Shown here: piece after piece, positions 25,201 through 34,400 of the stretch
Layout of the letters: each line of letters opens with the position of its first letter
Position numbering within the stretch: the stretch's first letter is position 1
Assembly: GCF_028416595.1 (NCBI RefSeq)
Contig: NZ_JAMQKC010000023.1
Span: 1 to 43,943 of the forward strand
Source: Aquibacillus salsiterrae
GTDB lineage: Bacteria > Bacillota > Bacilli > Bacillales > Amphibacillaceae
Direction of reading: 5' to 3'
DNA: 43,943 nucleotides
Notes under the pieces: model-generated
Told to the model about the DNA's origin: nothing
Databases searched by the model: none
What the model saw: only the letters and a program-made list of their open reading frames with translations
Made by a program: the position numbers and the translations under genes

Positions 25201-25779
25201 CTAGGAAGTAAACGTTATTCGTTTCTTTTCCAACCACGGTCTTAATTTGGCAAATAACGGGATGAAAAGCGCACTGACTATAATACCTTTAAGAAGATTA
25301 AACGGTAGGATACCAGCGATCACTGATGCCCATTTCACTGATGGGATTGCCATTTCTTCCAATCCCATCAACCAACTGTATGCAGGTAAGATCACAAGAT
25401 AGTTCAACACACTCATACCTACCGCCATCACGATTGTACCAGTAATTAAACCTGACAACAGGCTCTTAACACCCTTTAGTTTATGGTAAAAAATAGCAAC
25501 AGGTACTACAAATAGAGAACCCGCAAGGAAATTTGCAACTACTCCGACAGGGTCACCAGCACCAGTATATATCAAATACAAGCTATTTTTAATTGCTTCC
25601 ACTATAACTCCAGCAATCGGAGTAAATAACAAGGCTGCAATGAGTGCCGGTACTTCACTGAAATCAATCTTTAGGTAAGGTGGTAGAAATGGTAAAGGGA
25701 AATTCAAAAACATTAACACCATTGAAATTGTACCTAATAGAGCAAAAATAATTAATTTTAATAATTTAGAAGATTGCAT
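25201..25779 (-). CDS. ribU: Riboflavin transporter RibU (ECF S component)
   Basis: 192-residue integral membrane protein with about five or six hydrophobic segments, the substrate-binding S component of the energy-coupling-factor riboflavin importer. Similar length to B. subtilis RibU (YpaA, 190 aa). The EcfA and EcfT modules must be encoded elsewhere. ATG at 25779 with GGAGGAGA 6 nt upstream; the frame opens 30 codons earlier, but that stretch overlaps the riboswitch terminator. Control by the upstream FMN riboswitch confirms riboflavin as the substrate. Confidence 0.95.
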   Translation of the reverse strand: MQSSKLLKLIIFALLGTISMVLMFLNFPLPFLPPYLKIDFSEVPALIAALLFTPIAGVIVEAIKNSLYLIYTGAGDPVGVVANFLAGSLFVVPVAIFYHKLKGVKSLLSGLITGTIVMAVGMSVLNYLVILPAYSWLMGLEEMAIPSVKWASVIAGILPFNLLKGIIVSALFIPLFAKLRPWLEKKRITFTS

Positions 25780-25846
25780 ATCTTCTCCTCCTCCATCTAT
25801 CGATTCTAATCTTTTGATGAAGGGAGAGTATCTCCTGCAACACAAA

Positions 25847-26078
25847 AACCCTAACGCACACAAGGGCATTAGGGTTATAATTTACAACAGGAAATAAAAG
25901 GTGAATGATAAAGATATCAACCTTTTTCTCTCAAGTTATCTTCTCCCATCCAGACTTTACTGTCGGTCCCGGAGTTTCACCAGGTCAACCACAACGTAGC
26001 ATACGATGCGGGTCACGGACTAAGAATGCTAATGCATTCATCACCGTCGGTCGGGAATTTCACCCTGCCCCGAAGATA
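25847..26078 (-). promoter_or_regulatory. FMN riboswitch (RFN element) with terminator
   Basis: The minus strand from 26076 to about 25939 holds the full RFN element: CTTCGGGGCAGGGTGAAATT, then CCCGACCGACGGTG, GTCCGTGACCCGC, GGTTGACCTGGTGAAACTCC and GGGACCGACAGTAAAGTC, closing with GGATGGGAGAA. A terminator follows, with stem AACCCTAA / TTAGGGTT (25847-25876) and TTTTT. Bound FMN should favour the terminator and shut off ribU. Confidence 0.98.
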
Positions 26079-26102
26079 GAATCGATATTTTTTTGTATTT
26101 GT

Positions 26103-26131
26103 ATTATACACTAGACATAGTTGTTTGTGAA
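26103..26131 (-). promoter_or_regulatory. ribU promoter (sigma-A)
   Basis: Minus-strand TTCACA, 17-nt spacer, TATAAT, just upstream of the FMN riboswitch. Confidence 0.75.
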
Positions 26132-26144
26132 GCCATAACAACAA

Positions 26145-27203
26145 TTAATCATCTAATGGATTTAAGCTTTCCGTTCCACTTAAGGTTTCAATCATCGTAA
26201 CAAGTAACTCTATTTCTTCAGAAATATCTTTTATGCTTGCCGTCTCAACAGGTGAATGCATATACCTAAGAGGCAATGAAACCAAACTTACTGGAACACC
26301 GTTACCTGTTAGCCTCATGCGGTCTGCATCTGTCCCTGTGTTTCGTGAAGTTAACTCATATTGAACATTCATTTTTAGTTTTTTCGCGGTTTGTTCTAAT
26401 AGCCTATTCATTTTTATGTTAATCGGTGCCCCTTTTGCGAGAACAGGTCCTCCTTCTAACCGGACATCGCCATATTTGTTTTTGTTCACACCGGGGTAGT
26501 CTGTGGCAAATGTAACATCACAGGCAATTGCCATTGTCGGGTTAATACCAGCTGCAGCGAAATAAGCTCCCCCCATATTTGTTTCCTCATTTACTGTGCT
26601 TGCTGCATAGACCCCAACATTTATTGATTTTTGCGACAATTGCCGTAAAACTTCCGCAACAATAAACGCACCAGTTCGATTATCTAACCCCCTACCCGCA
26701 ATATAACGGTCCATCAAAATTTCCGGGTATCGCTTGTAGACTGCCAAATCCCCTATTTGCACGAAATCTTCTATCTCCTTTTTGGATTGTGCACCACAAT
26801 CAATAAATAAATCTTCTAAACCAAAGTCATTTTTAATTCCGCCATGGTGTTGAGCATTAACACCTATTACACCGGTAATTTTTTTATTAAAACCAAGTAC
26901 CTCTACTTTCATCCCGATAGCAGCTTTCGGATTAATTCCTCCCATTTTATCAAAATACAAATAGCCTTGATCATCAATCCGGTTAATAACTAGTGCTATC
27001 TCGTCACAGTGCCCTGCTAACAGGACTTTAAAAGGAGCGTCTTTATTAATTACACCAATTGCATTTCCGGCATTGTCTGTTATTATTTCTTCAGCAAATG
27101 TTTGCACATAGTTAATCCACGTTTTTTGAATAGTCATTTCCATACTCGAAGGTGATGGTGTTTTTAATAATTGCATTAAAAAATCTTGATTGGTTAGTTT
27201 CAT
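26145..27203 (-). CDS. M42 family metallo-aminopeptidase
   Basis: 352-residue dinuclear metal aminopeptidase of the M42 (tetrahedral TET/glutamyl aminopeptidase) family, cytoplasmic. Metal and catalytic residues are visible: His65 and Asp67 (AGHCDE), Asp174 (GRGLDNRTGA), Glu206-Glu207 (NEETNMGG), Asp229 (ACDVTF) and His317 (RYMHSPVE). Members are often mis-annotated as endoglucanase. ATG with AAGGAGG 7 nt upstream. B. subtilis has several paralogues (YtoP, YsdC, YhfE), and I cannot assign one. Divergent from yugO. Confidence 0.9.
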   Translation of the reverse strand: MKLTNQDFLMQLLKTPSPSSMEMTIQKTWINYVQTFAEEIITDNAGNAIGVINKDAPFKVLLAGHCDEIALVINRIDDQGYLYFDKMGGINPKAAIGMKVEVLGFNKKITGVIGVNAQHHGGIKNDFGLEDLFIDCGAQSKKEIEDFVQIGDLAVYKRYPEILMDRYIAGRGLDNRTGAFIVAEVLRQLSQKSINVGVYAASTVNEETNMGGAYFAAAGINPTMAIACDVTFATDYPGVNKNKYGDVRLEGGPVLAKGAPINIKMNRLLEQTAKKLKMNVQYELTSRNTGTDADRMRLTGNGVPVSLVSLPLRYMHSPVETASIKDISEEIELLVTMIETLSGTESLNPLDD

Positions 27204-27356
27204 AATGTATGCCTCCTTTATCTAACTAATATCATACCAAAAATCAATTCTAATCGTATAACATCTGATTTTATCAACACTTATTTGTCTATACTAGGAA
27301 CAAAAGCGCAGATTTTAGTTTTCTTACTATAATTAATAACAAAAAGGTGAATAACA

Positions 27357-28358
27357 ATGATGTATCGTTTTAAATACTATTATTTTCGCATCCCAATACT
27401 ACTCCGTTTGCTACTGACTGTTATGATCTTAATGATTAGTTTTGGTTTAATTATCCACATGATTGAGCCCAACCAATTTCCGTCAGTTTTTGATGGTGTT
27501 TGGTGGGCATTTGTTACAGGTTCAACAGTAGGTTACGGAGATTATGTACCGTCTAGCACTACAGGGAAGGTGTTAACGATCCTATTAATTTTATCTGGTG
27601 GTGGAGTAGTAACCTTCTATATGGCAACGATATCAGCAAAAACGGTCAAGTTTGAGAATAGTTTATCCAAAGGAGAAATTACCTATAAGGGGAAGAATCA
27701 CATAGTCTTAATTGGGTGGAATCAACGAACGAAGCAACTGATACAAATGTTTTCAGATAAACAGATAAAAAAAGCTGTCGTCTTAATCGATAAGACATTG
27801 ACTGCATTACCAGAGAATAACCTCGATATCCATTTCATTAGAGGAGATTCTACTGAGGATGACATTTTGCAAAAAGCTAATATTAGTAAAGCATGCTCTG
27901 CCATAATTACTTCTGACCCGACAAAGGTCGAAAATCAGGCTGATCAACAGAGTATCCTTTCCACAGTTGCAATTAGAGGTAATAGCCCATCAATTACGAT
28001 TATCACTGAAATTTTAACAGAAGAGCAGAAAACAAATGCGTTAAGAGCTGGGGCTAATACAATTGTTAGGTCAAACGACTTCATGAGTACATTGTTCTTT
28101 CAGGAACTCTTCAGGGATACAGATGTCCACCATTTTGATATTCTCTTGCAAGTGTTATCAAGCCAACAATTCAAAAAAATCAATGTCCCTAACGAAATAA
28201 TCGGTACAACATTTTTACAATGCTTGGATTACTTTATTCAAACAGAACAATTATTGATAGGAATCATTAAAAAAGGAGAGTTACTTGTAAACCCTCCTTT
28301 TACAACTGTTTTAGATAAACAGGATGAATTAATTGTATTAACTTCGCTAGAACAATAA
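27357..28358 (+). CDS. yugO: Potassium channel with RCK domain (YugO-like)
   Basis: 333 residues: two membrane helices (about 15-36 and 72-92) flank a pore loop with the K+ filter TVGYGD at 57-62. An RCK/TrkA-N Rossmann domain (HIVLIGWNQRT from 116) and a C-terminal RCK part follow. B. subtilis YugO, of the same length class, releases K+ during biofilm electrical signalling. It ends overlapping the convergent yugN by 12 bp, the same pairing as in B. subtilis. ATG with AAGGTG 8 nt upstream. Confidence 0.92.
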   Translation: MMYRFKYYYFRIPILLRLLLTVMILMISFGLIIHMIEPNQFPSVFDGVWWAFVTGSTVGYGDYVPSSTTGKVLTILLILSGGGVVTFYMATISAKTVKFENSLSKGEITYKGKNHIVLIGWNQRTKQLIQMFSDKQIKKAVVLIDKTLTALPENNLDIHFIRGDSTEDDILQKANISKACSAIITSDPTKVENQADQQSILSTVAIRGNSPSITIITEILTEEQKTNALRAGANTIVRSNDFMSTLFFQELFRDTDVHHFDILLQVLSSQQFKKINVPNEIIGTTFLQCLDYFIQTEQLLIGIIKKGELLVNPPFTTVLDKQDELIVLTSLEQ

Positions 28359-28748
28359 CTGTTCCACTTGTTCAATTAAACGTTTGCCTTTTTCCACATA
28401 TTTTTGTGGAACATCAGCATCAGAATCTATCGGCGATTGGAATTGGTTAACAGACCCTTGGAAAACACCATTATCTGCGTGGTCTTCTACATCTGGTTGG
28501 TATTTGTGGGTTAGAACGTAAGGCTGCCCTAATCTCACAATCGCACCAGGTGCATCCAAGGACCCCTCTTCCGTTTTAAACGGGATTCGAATGAACTGAT
28601 ATCCTTCATCATCAGCCATTTTATAGTCAATGGAGCCTTCATTGTAATCCCAGCTCCCACCAACAACATAGCCTAATGGCTTAAGCTGCTTCTCTAACTC
28701 ATATAAGGGAAAAACACGATTTTCTAATTGCGACTGAACTGGAACCAT
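28347..28748 (-). CDS. yugN: YugN-like family protein
   Basis: 133-residue soluble protein of the YugN-like family, function unknown. It begins MVPVQSQLENRVFPLYELEKQL and contains GGSWDYNEGSIDYKM and IRIPF. ATG at 28748 with AAGGAG 9 nt upstream; a 12-codon extension upstream lacks a site. The gene neighbours yugO and pgi, as in B. subtilis. Its end overlaps yugO, so the two convergent mRNAs are complementary at their 3' ends. Confidence 0.85.
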   Translation of the reverse strand: MVPVQSQLENRVFPLYELEKQLKPLGYVVGGSWDYNEGSIDYKMADDEGYQFIRIPFKTEEGSLDAPGAIVRLGQPYVLTHKYQPDVEDHADNGVFQGSVNQFQSPIDSDADVPQKYVEKGKRLIEQVEQLLF

Positions 28749-28829
28749 AAAGTAAAACTCCTTTTTTATTGTACTTTTCCCCAATAAAAAATAAGTATGC
28801 CACCTATTATGTCGAATCCAAATAAATCG

Positions 28830-28868
28830 AAAAAAAGCTTAGCACTAAAAACGTGCTAAGCTTTTTTT
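28830..28868. terminator. pgi terminator
   Basis: AAAAAAAGCTTAGCAC / GTGCTAAGCTTTTTTT, a perfect long stem with a 7-nt loop between pgi and yugN. Confidence 0.9.
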
Positions 28869-28871
28869 AAA

Positions 28872-28956
28872 CAGATAAGACAGCATAAAAAATCCAAAGG
28901 CTGTCTAGCTCGAGCGCCTCGGGGTCTACCAAGGCTCCCTGCGCTTTTGTTCTAGT
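28872..28956 (-). repeat. Dispersed structured repeat, compact copy
   Basis: Read on the minus strand: AGAACAAAAGCGCAGGGAGC, CTTGGTAGACCCCGAG, GCGCTCGAGCTAGACAG and TTTGGATTTTTTATG. The centre is shorter than in the 122-bp unit, but both ends are present. Confidence 0.75.
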
Positions 28957-28982
28957 CACAGTCTTATAGAAGCAGTCGCCTA

Positions 28983-30329
28983 TTACAAACGTTTTTCTAG
29001 CGTCTGTTTCTCTTCTTCAAAACCTGGTTTTCCTAATAAAGCAAACATATTTTTCTTATACGCTTCTACACCAGGTTGGTCAAATGGATTAACACCTAAT
29101 AAGTATCCACTAATTGCACATGCTTTTTCAAAGAAATAAACGACATAGCCAAACGTAAATGCATCTAACTTAGGTAGGTGAACAATTAAATTAGGAACTT
29201 GTCCATCTGTATGAGCTAGCATCGTGCCTTGATAAGCCTTCTCATTAACAAAATCAATTGTTTTCCCAGCCAAATAATTTAATCCATCTAAATCTTGGTC
29301 TTCTTTTTCTAAAGTTATATTTGATTTTGGCTCTTCCACATGTAGTACTGTCTCAAATATGTCTCTACGACCTTCTTGAACATATTGGCCAAGGGAATGC
29401 AAATCAGTAGAAAAGTTTGCAGAGGAAGGATAAATCCCTTTATAGTCTTTTCCTTCACTCTCGCCAAATAACTGTTTCCACCACTCAGCAAAATACTGCA
29501 ATGCAGGCTCATAATTAATAAGCATTTCAATTGTTTTTCCTTTATTGTAAAGAATGTTTCGTACTGCAGCATATTGATAAGCAGGATTGTTTGCTAAATC
29601 TTCTTCAGCAAAATCAACTTGGGCTCGCTTCGCTCCTTGCATCATCACGTCAATATCCACACCGCTCACAGCAATAGGAAGTAAACCAACAGCAGTTAAC
29701 ACAGAATAGCGGCCACCAACATCATCAGGAATAACAAAACTTTCATATCCTTCTTCGTTAGCTAACGTTTTCAAGGCACCTTTTGCTTTATCCGTTGTCG
29801 CATATATCCGACCCTTTGCTTCCTCTACCCCATACTTCTCTTCAAGGAATTTACGGAAAATACGGAATGCAATTGCCGGTTCTGTTGTCGTACCACTCTT
29901 AGAAATAACGTTAACAGAAACATCCTTATCCTTTAGTACATCAAATAAATCATTCATATAAGTCGAGCTAATATTATTACCAACAAACAGCACTTGTGGT
30001 GTCTTTCTTTGATCAGAAGGTAAAATATTGTAAAACGAATGATTTAACATTTCAATAGCAGCCCTAGCCCCTAAATAAGAACCACCAATACCAATCACAA
30101 GCAGGACGTCGGTATCCGCTTTAATTTTTTCAGCAGACTTTTTGATTCGGTCAAATTCCTCTTTATCATAATCTTCTGGAAGATTGACCCAGCCTAAAAA
30201 ATCACTTCCTGCGCCAGTGTTGTTATGTATTGCTTGATGCGCTAGTTTTACTGGTTCTTTCATGTAGTCTAGCTCATGTTCACCAAAAAATGCTAACGCT
30301 TTTTCATATTCAAATCGAACGTGAGTCAT
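28983..30329 (-). CDS. pgi: Glucose-6-phosphate isomerase
   Basis: Interconverts glucose 6-phosphate and fructose 6-phosphate in glycolysis. 448 residues, the Bacillus length. Substrate-binding blocks are [42 protein letters not shown] and, near the C-terminus, [20 protein letters not shown] at 30329 with GGAGGGG upstream, preferred to a TTG two codons earlier. Monocistronic with a strong terminator. Confidence 0.97.
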   Translation of the reverse strand: MTHVRFEYEKALAFFGEHELDYMKEPVKLAHQAIHNNTGAGSDFLGWVNLPEDYDKEEFDRIKKSAEKIKADTDVLLVIGIGGSYLGARAAIEMLNHSFYNILPSDQRKTPQVLFVGNNISSTYMNDLFDVLKDKDVSVNVISKSGTTTEPAIAFRIFRKFLEEKYGVEEAKGRIYATTDKAKGALKTLANEEGYESFVIPDDVGGRYSVLTAVGLLPIAVSGVDIDVMMQGAKRAQVDFAEEDLANNPAYQYAAVRNILYNKGKTIEMLINYEPALQYFAEWWKQLFGESEGKDYKGIYPSSANFSTDLHSLGQYVQEGRRDIFETVLHVEEPKSNITLEKEDQDLDGLNYLAGKTIDFVNEKAYQGTMLAHTDGQVPNLIVHLPKLDAFTFGYVVYFFEKACAISGYLLGVNPFDQPGVEAYKKNMFALLGKPGFEEEKQTLEKRL

Positions 30330-30500
30330 AATCAATTCCCCTCCATTAAAGTATCACTATTAATGTAACCCAATTCAATCAAAGAAATCAAGTGAACAAC
30401 TGAACGAACTCACACTATTCATGTACACACAATACGCACAAATGCCTATGAATGGTGGATTTTCAAATAGATTTAACGAAATGAATATTTTTTATTTATG

Positions 30501-30533
30501 AAAAAAAATCTCCCCAAACTTGGGAAGATTTTT
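30501..30533 (-). terminator. yugI terminator
   Basis: AAAATCTCCCCAA / TTGGGAAGATTTT stem with A and T runs on either side, just after the yugI stop. Confidence 0.85.
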
Positions 30534-30548
30534 ATTTTAGCTTCTATT

Positions 30549-30956
30549 TTAGCTTCTATAGATGCTTTCACGATTTTCAGATTGCTTTATCCACTCGTCG
30601 AGTTTATCCTTAAGTGTATTAAACCCAGCCTCATTGCTGCTTTGTTGTTGAACTGGCTGTTTTTGGTTATTACGTGGACGCTTTGGCTTTGGTGCTTCTT
30701 GTTGTTGTGGTGGTTCTTGGGTTGCACGAATGGATAAAGAATATTTGTTTTTATTTTCATCAACAGACAATACTTTTACTTGAACCACATCGCCTACTGA
30801 AAGAAACTCATTAATATCCGTTACAAAACCATGTGTCACTTCTGAAATATGAACTAATCCTTGAATTTCATCATTAAGCGCTACAAACGCACCATATGGT
30901 TGAATTCCAGTTACTTTTCCTTCTAATACTTGACCTTCGGTAATCTTTTCTACCAT
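30549..30956 (-). CDS. yugI: S1 domain RNA-binding protein YugI (general stress protein 13)
   Basis: 135 residues with an N-terminal S1 RNA-binding domain (about 5-77: GQVLEGKVTGIQPYGAFVAL ... SLSIRA) and a polar Gln/Pro/Lys-rich C-terminal tail. Matches B. subtilis YugI/GSP13, a ribosome-associated stress protein. ATG at 30956 with GGGAG 9 nt upstream. It lies between pgi and yugF, as in the B. subtilis yug region. Confidence 0.9.
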   Translation of the reverse strand: MVEKITEGQVLEGKVTGIQPYGAFVALNDEIQGLVHISEVTHGFVTDINEFLSVGDVVQVKVLSVDENKNKYSLSIRATQEPPQQQEAPKPKRPRNNQKQPVQQQSSNEAGFNTLKDKLDEWIKQSENRESIYRS

Positions 30957-31138
30957 GTTAAACAACTCCCAGATATTTTGTTTTATTAGCTAAAAAGCTT
31001 CCATTACCCTATCTATTTTGTTAGGCTAATTAACTTTCCATTATACGCAATTATTAATTTTAACATAACTACTTAATATTAGGCAAAAGAAAGAATAATC
31101 AATAAACATTTTCCCTCTAAAAGTTTAATGAAAAATCA

Positions 31139-31178
31139 AAAAAGCGAGAAGTCGCTCCTTGGTAGACTAGCAGGCATT
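31139..31178 (+). repeat. Dispersed repeat, left-end fragment
   Basis: AAAAAGCGAGAAGTCGCTCC followed by TTGGTAGACTAGCAGGCAT. It matches the left halves at 383 and, inverted, at 28956. Confidence 0.55.
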
Positions 31179-31292
31179 ATCACTGGATGTTACCCACTTT
31201 TGCATTTACTTTTATCTTTTCAAAAAAAATGTTTAAACTAGGACGAAATTGGTTATACCTATTAACGTAAGACTTTCTCGTATTCCCCCTGT

Positions 31293-31325
31293 AAAAAGCA
31301 AAGCAATTGGCTTTGCTTTTTTTTT
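31293..31325 (+). terminator. Orphan intrinsic terminator
   Basis: GCAAAGC (31298-31304), AATTG loop, GCTTTGC (31310-31316), then nine T on the plus strand. The preceding A run also allows function on the minus strand. No gene on either strand ends nearby. Confidence 0.75.
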
Positions 31326-31380
31326 GTAAAATAAGAAAGTATAAAAAATGCAAGTGCTGTCTAGCTCCGGGCACCCTGAG
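31326..31380 (-). repeat. Dispersed repeat, right-end fragment
   Basis: On the minus strand: CAGGGTGCCCGGAGCTAGAC, AGCACTTGC and TTTTTTATACTTTCTTATTT. It is the right end of the family in inverted orientation. Confidence 0.7.
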
Positions 31381-31471
31381 CTATTCTTATTTAAATGCTC
31401 TCTTAACTCAAGAATAAGAACATATCAATTGTGATAAGCTACAACTTACAGGATTTTAGGAGGGGTCTTTA

Positions 31472-32302
31472 ATGGAACACGTGGAAAATAAATGGATGAT
31501 ATACAAAGGAAGCAATATTTGTTATCAACAATTCCTAACAAACCAAAACAAACCATTTCTTATATTCCTCCACGGTTTTTTATCTTGTCAGTTTAGTTTT
31601 AGAAAAATGATTCCACACTTAAAACAACATTTTAATATATACACCCTTGATATCCCACCATTTGGTATGAGTGATCGGAAGACTAGTTTTGAATATTCTT
31701 ACCAAAATATGGCTGATCTCGTCATTGAATTTATGAACTATCACTCGATAGATAAAGCGCATCTTGCTGGTCACTCAATGGGTGGACAAGTAGCGTTACG
31801 ATGTGCTTACGGTCATGGGAATAGAGTTAAAAGTCTAATACTGCTTTCCCCCTCCAGTTACCTTGTAAAAGCAGATCGCCTAAGTTATCTTCTTAGTCTT
31901 TTTCCACTATTCCCAAAAATACTTAGACGATTACTAAAAAGAAAGGGTGTTTTCGAGATGCTAAGGCAAAGTCTATCTAATGAATCACTGATAACCAATC
32001 ATATGCTGAAGCAATACAAACAACCATTTCTAGATCGCAAAATTTATTTGTGTATGACAAAAATGATCAGAGACCGGGAAGGGGACTTATCTCCGTCCAT
32101 GTTACGTAATATAGAAACGAAAACATTATTGTTTTGGGGAAAACAAGATGAAATTATTCCCATTTCAACAGGATACCAACTGTTAAAAGACTTACCCTCT
32201 GCTTCATTTATTTCATTTAATAATGCTGGTCATTTACTACCAGAAGAAACTCCAAACCAAATTTGTGAGTGGATGCTTTATCACTTGTTAAAGACTAAAT
32301 AG
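31472..32302 (+). CDS. yugF: Alpha/beta hydrolase YugF
   Basis: 276-residue alpha/beta hydrolase. LHGFLSCQFSFRK is the oxyanion loop, the nucleophile elbow is GHSMGG, and the acid and His lie in WGKQDEIIP and NAGHLLPEE. Conserved blocks such as DIPPFGMSD and FIRHREGDL-like IRDREGDLSPSML match B. subtilis YugF. Substrate unknown. ATG with AGGAGGGG 9 nt upstream. It is followed 58 bp later by patB, as in the B. subtilis yug region. Confidence 0.88.
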   Translation: MEHVENKWMIYKGSNICYQQFLTNQNKPFLIFLHGFLSCQFSFRKMIPHLKQHFNIYTLDIPPFGMSDRKTSFEYSYQNMADLVIEFMNYHSIDKAHLAGHSMGGQVALRCAYGHGNRVKSLILLSPSSYLVKADRLSYLLSLFPLFPKILRRLLKRKGVFEMLRQSLSNESLITNHMLKQYKQPFLDRKIYLCMTKMIRDREGDLSPSMLRNIETKTLLFWGKQDEIIPISTGYQLLKDLPSASFISFNNAGHLLPEETPNQICEWMLYHLLKTK

Positions 32303-32360
32303 TTTTCCGTTTTACTGATGTTTTCTATAATAGAATGAGTAAGTGGAGAGGGGTTTTGTT

Positions 32361-33521
32361 GTGGGTTCATTTAAGAAAGAGATAAATCGTCGAGGTACAA
32401 ACTCAGTAAAATGGGATCTAGCATCCTCTATTTATGGTTCAAGCGAGGTACTACCAATGTGGGTTGCTGATATGGATTTCGAGACACCTTTTACTGTTAA
32501 AGAGGCGCTTACGGAACGGGCAGAACACGGGATTTTTGGTTATACCTACACAGATACCTCCGTTCATAGTTCGATAATTGATTGGATTACACGGAGGCAT
32601 CGGTGGGAAATAAAGGCTTCTTGGTTAGTTTATAGTCCAGGGGTGATTCCGACGCTTCACGCAGCGATTGAAGCCCTTACCCGTCCTAATGATCGTGTAC
32701 TAATCCAAACACCCGTGTATCCTCCATTCTATGATGTAATAAAAAAGCACGACCGAACTTTAGTTACAAATCCGCTCATGTTAAAAGATAACCAGTATAG
32801 TATTGATTTTGATGATTTTGCTGAAAAAATTAAACATGTAAGTTTATTTATCTTATGTAATCCTCATAATCCTGTTGGCAGGGTATGGACAGAAGAAGAA
32901 TTACGGAAAATGGCAGAGTTATGTATCGCCAATCATGTAACCATTATTTCTGATGAAATCCATGCTGATTTAATTTATCATAATAATAAACATATTCCAA
33001 TCGGGGCTTTATCAAACGAAATTAATCATCAAACAGTAACATGTATGTCACCAACGAAAACATTTAACCTTGCTGGCTTACAAGCATCATTTGCCTTTAC
33101 ACCTAATAAGCAATTACGTGACAATTTGAAAAAGCAATTTGAAAAACATGGAATTAACTATTTAAATACGATGGGCCTTGTTGCTATGCAAGTTGCCTAC
33201 CAAACCGGTGAACAATGGTTAAATGAGCTAATAAATATACTTGAAGAAAACAAAACTATCGTTACGAACGCATTAGCAAATGTGGAAGAAATTAACGTTA
33301 TTGAACCACAAGGAACATATTTGATTTGGATGGACTGTAGAAATATGGGATTAGACCACGAACAATTAAAAAAATTCATGATTGAACAAGCTAAACTGGG
33401 ATTAAACGATGGCATAACATTTGGTCAAGAAGGGGAAGGATTTATGAGGCTGAATATCGCCTGTCCACCTGACACAGTTAAAAACGGAATGAAAAGACTC
33501 TTAACCGCATTAGGAAAATAA
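32361..33521 (+). CDS. patB: Cystathionine beta-lyase / C-S lyase PatB
   Basis: 386-residue PLP enzyme of the MalY/PatB class, which cleaves cystathionine and related C-S bonds in methionine metabolism. WVADMDFETP, SPGVIPTLHAAI, NPHNPVGRVWT, SDEIHADL and the PLP lysine K233 in SPTKTFNLAGLQAS are all present. GTG start at 32361 with AGAGGGG 7 nt upstream; a GTG six codons earlier lacks a site. A TATAAT lies about 30 bp upstream, so it may have its own promoter besides read-through from yugF. Confidence 0.93.
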   Translation: MGSFKKEINRRGTNSVKWDLASSIYGSSEVLPMWVADMDFETPFTVKEALTERAEHGIFGYTYTDTSVHSSIIDWITRRHRWEIKASWLVYSPGVIPTLHAAIEALTRPNDRVLIQTPVYPPFYDVIKKHDRTLVTNPLMLKDNQYSIDFDDFAEKIKHVSLFILCNPHNPVGRVWTEEELRKMAELCIANHVTIISDEIHADLIYHNNKHIPIGALSNEINHQTVTCMSPTKTFNLAGLQASFAFTPNKQLRDNLKKQFEKHGINYLNTMGLVAMQVAYQTGEQWLNELINILEENKTIVTNALANVEEINVIEPQGTYLIWMDCRNMGLDHEQLKKFMIEQAKLGLNDGITFGQEGEGFMRLNIACPPDTVKNGMKRLLTALGK

Positions 33522-33524
33522 TCG

Positions 33525-33560
33525 AAGAGGTAGTGCCCCATAATAGGTGCACTACCTCTT
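33525..33560. terminator. Bidirectional terminator between patB and sodC
   Basis: GAGGTAGTGC / GCACTACCTC perfect stem, then TTTTTG on the plus strand, between convergent genes. Confidence 0.9.
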
Positions 33561-33566
33561 TTTGTA

Positions 33567-34142
33567 TTATTCTTCTTCTTCATTTGATTGGGTAGGGTCT
33601 GTTGGTGACTGTGAATTATTTGACTCTGATAATGAAATGGTACCACAAGCCACTCTTTGTCCCGATTCACCAGCAGGTTGACTAGCACCATCATCCTGTT
33701 TCTCATGAATAACTAAAGAGCTACCATCATTTTTTAATAGGGAATTTTTACCTTCTAACAGTGTTGCGCCATTAACGGTTAAATCAACTTCTGCAGTACC
33801 ATCTGCTCCGACCTCTATATTAGGTAAATCACCTAAATGTGCACCCTTAGGATGCATCAACCCATGCTCTTTTCCTTGTGGATTCAAGTGATTACCAGCT
33901 GATTTAAAATCAGGACCTTCACATTTTGGAAACTCATGAACATGAATGCCATGTAAACCTGGTTCTAGCCCCTCTACCGATGCTTTCATCTTTACGCCAT
34001 CCACTTGCTCAGATAGCGTCGCAGTTCCGATAGAATCACCATCTGCATTGTACATGTCAATTTGAATTGGGGAACGCTCCTGAGCACTACACGAAACGAT
34101 AAAAAGAAGGTTTGCCAATACAACGAGGATGAATTTTTTCAT
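33567..34142 (-). CDS. sodC: Superoxide dismutase [Cu-Zn] lipoprotein
   Basis: 191-residue extracytoplasmic Cu/Zn superoxide dismutase. The signal peptide ends in lipobox IVSC (Cys18), so it is probably a membrane-attached lipoprotein. Copper ligands His67, His69, His85 and His146 and zinc ligands His85, His93, His102 and Asp105 are all visible, with disulfide cysteines 74 and 166 and the active-site Arg163. It therefore looks catalytically complete, unlike B. subtilis YojM, reported to lack two copper ligands. The C-terminal tail is acidic (SNEEEE). ATG at 34142 with GGGAG 9 nt upstream. Confidence 0.94.
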   Translation of the reverse strand: MKKFILVVLANLLFIVSCSAQERSPIQIDMYNADGDSIGTATLSEQVDGVKMKASVEGLEPGLHGIHVHEFPKCEGPDFKSAGNHLNPQGKEHGLMHPKGAHLGDLPNIEVGADGTAEVDLTVNGATLLEGKNSLLKNDGSSLVIHEKQDDGASQPAGESGQRVACGTISLSESNNSQSPTDPTQSNEEEE

Positions 34143-34160
34143 GATCATCTTCTCCCTTCC

Positions 34161-34182
34161 ACATACTATACCAGTAGTATGT
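34161..34182 (-). promoter_or_regulatory. sodC promoter with palindromic operator candidate
   Basis: ACATACTA, 6-nt spacer, TAGTATGT: a perfect 8-bp inverted repeat overlapping the minus-strand extended -10 TGGTATAGT. It sits 19 bp upstream of the sodC ATG. Confidence 0.5.
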
Positions 34183-34280
34183 CCAAAAGGTATTATTTAA
34201 ATGTGGAGCTACTTAGGCGACATATATCTTTCATGCATATAGTTTTTGAATAATTTTAATCATCATAACTGTTCGTCAAC

Positions 34281-34328
34281 AAAAAAATAATCGGACAATT
34301 GATTTGGCAAAATCCAACCCTTGTCCGA
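34281..34328 (-). terminator. Terminator of the small membrane protein gene
   Basis: TCGGACAA / TTGTCCGA outer stem with an inner TTGG/CCAA pair, then TTTTTTT on the minus strand. Confidence 0.8.
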
Positions 34329-34400
34329 CTCCTAGGAAACGCTTCTATGTCTTTTTTCTCAAAATAAGAAAAACTACCTCAACGACTGCATCCCTATTTT

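Larger units (their letters stand above)
30966..31471. other. Intergenic region with an orphan terminator and two opposed repeat ends
   Basis: 506 bp without a convincing gene. It holds a left-end repeat fragment on the plus strand (31139-31178), a strong hairpin with T9 (31293-31325) that follows no gene, and a right-end repeat fragment on the minus strand (31326-31380). No strong promoter was seen. Confidence 0.6.
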
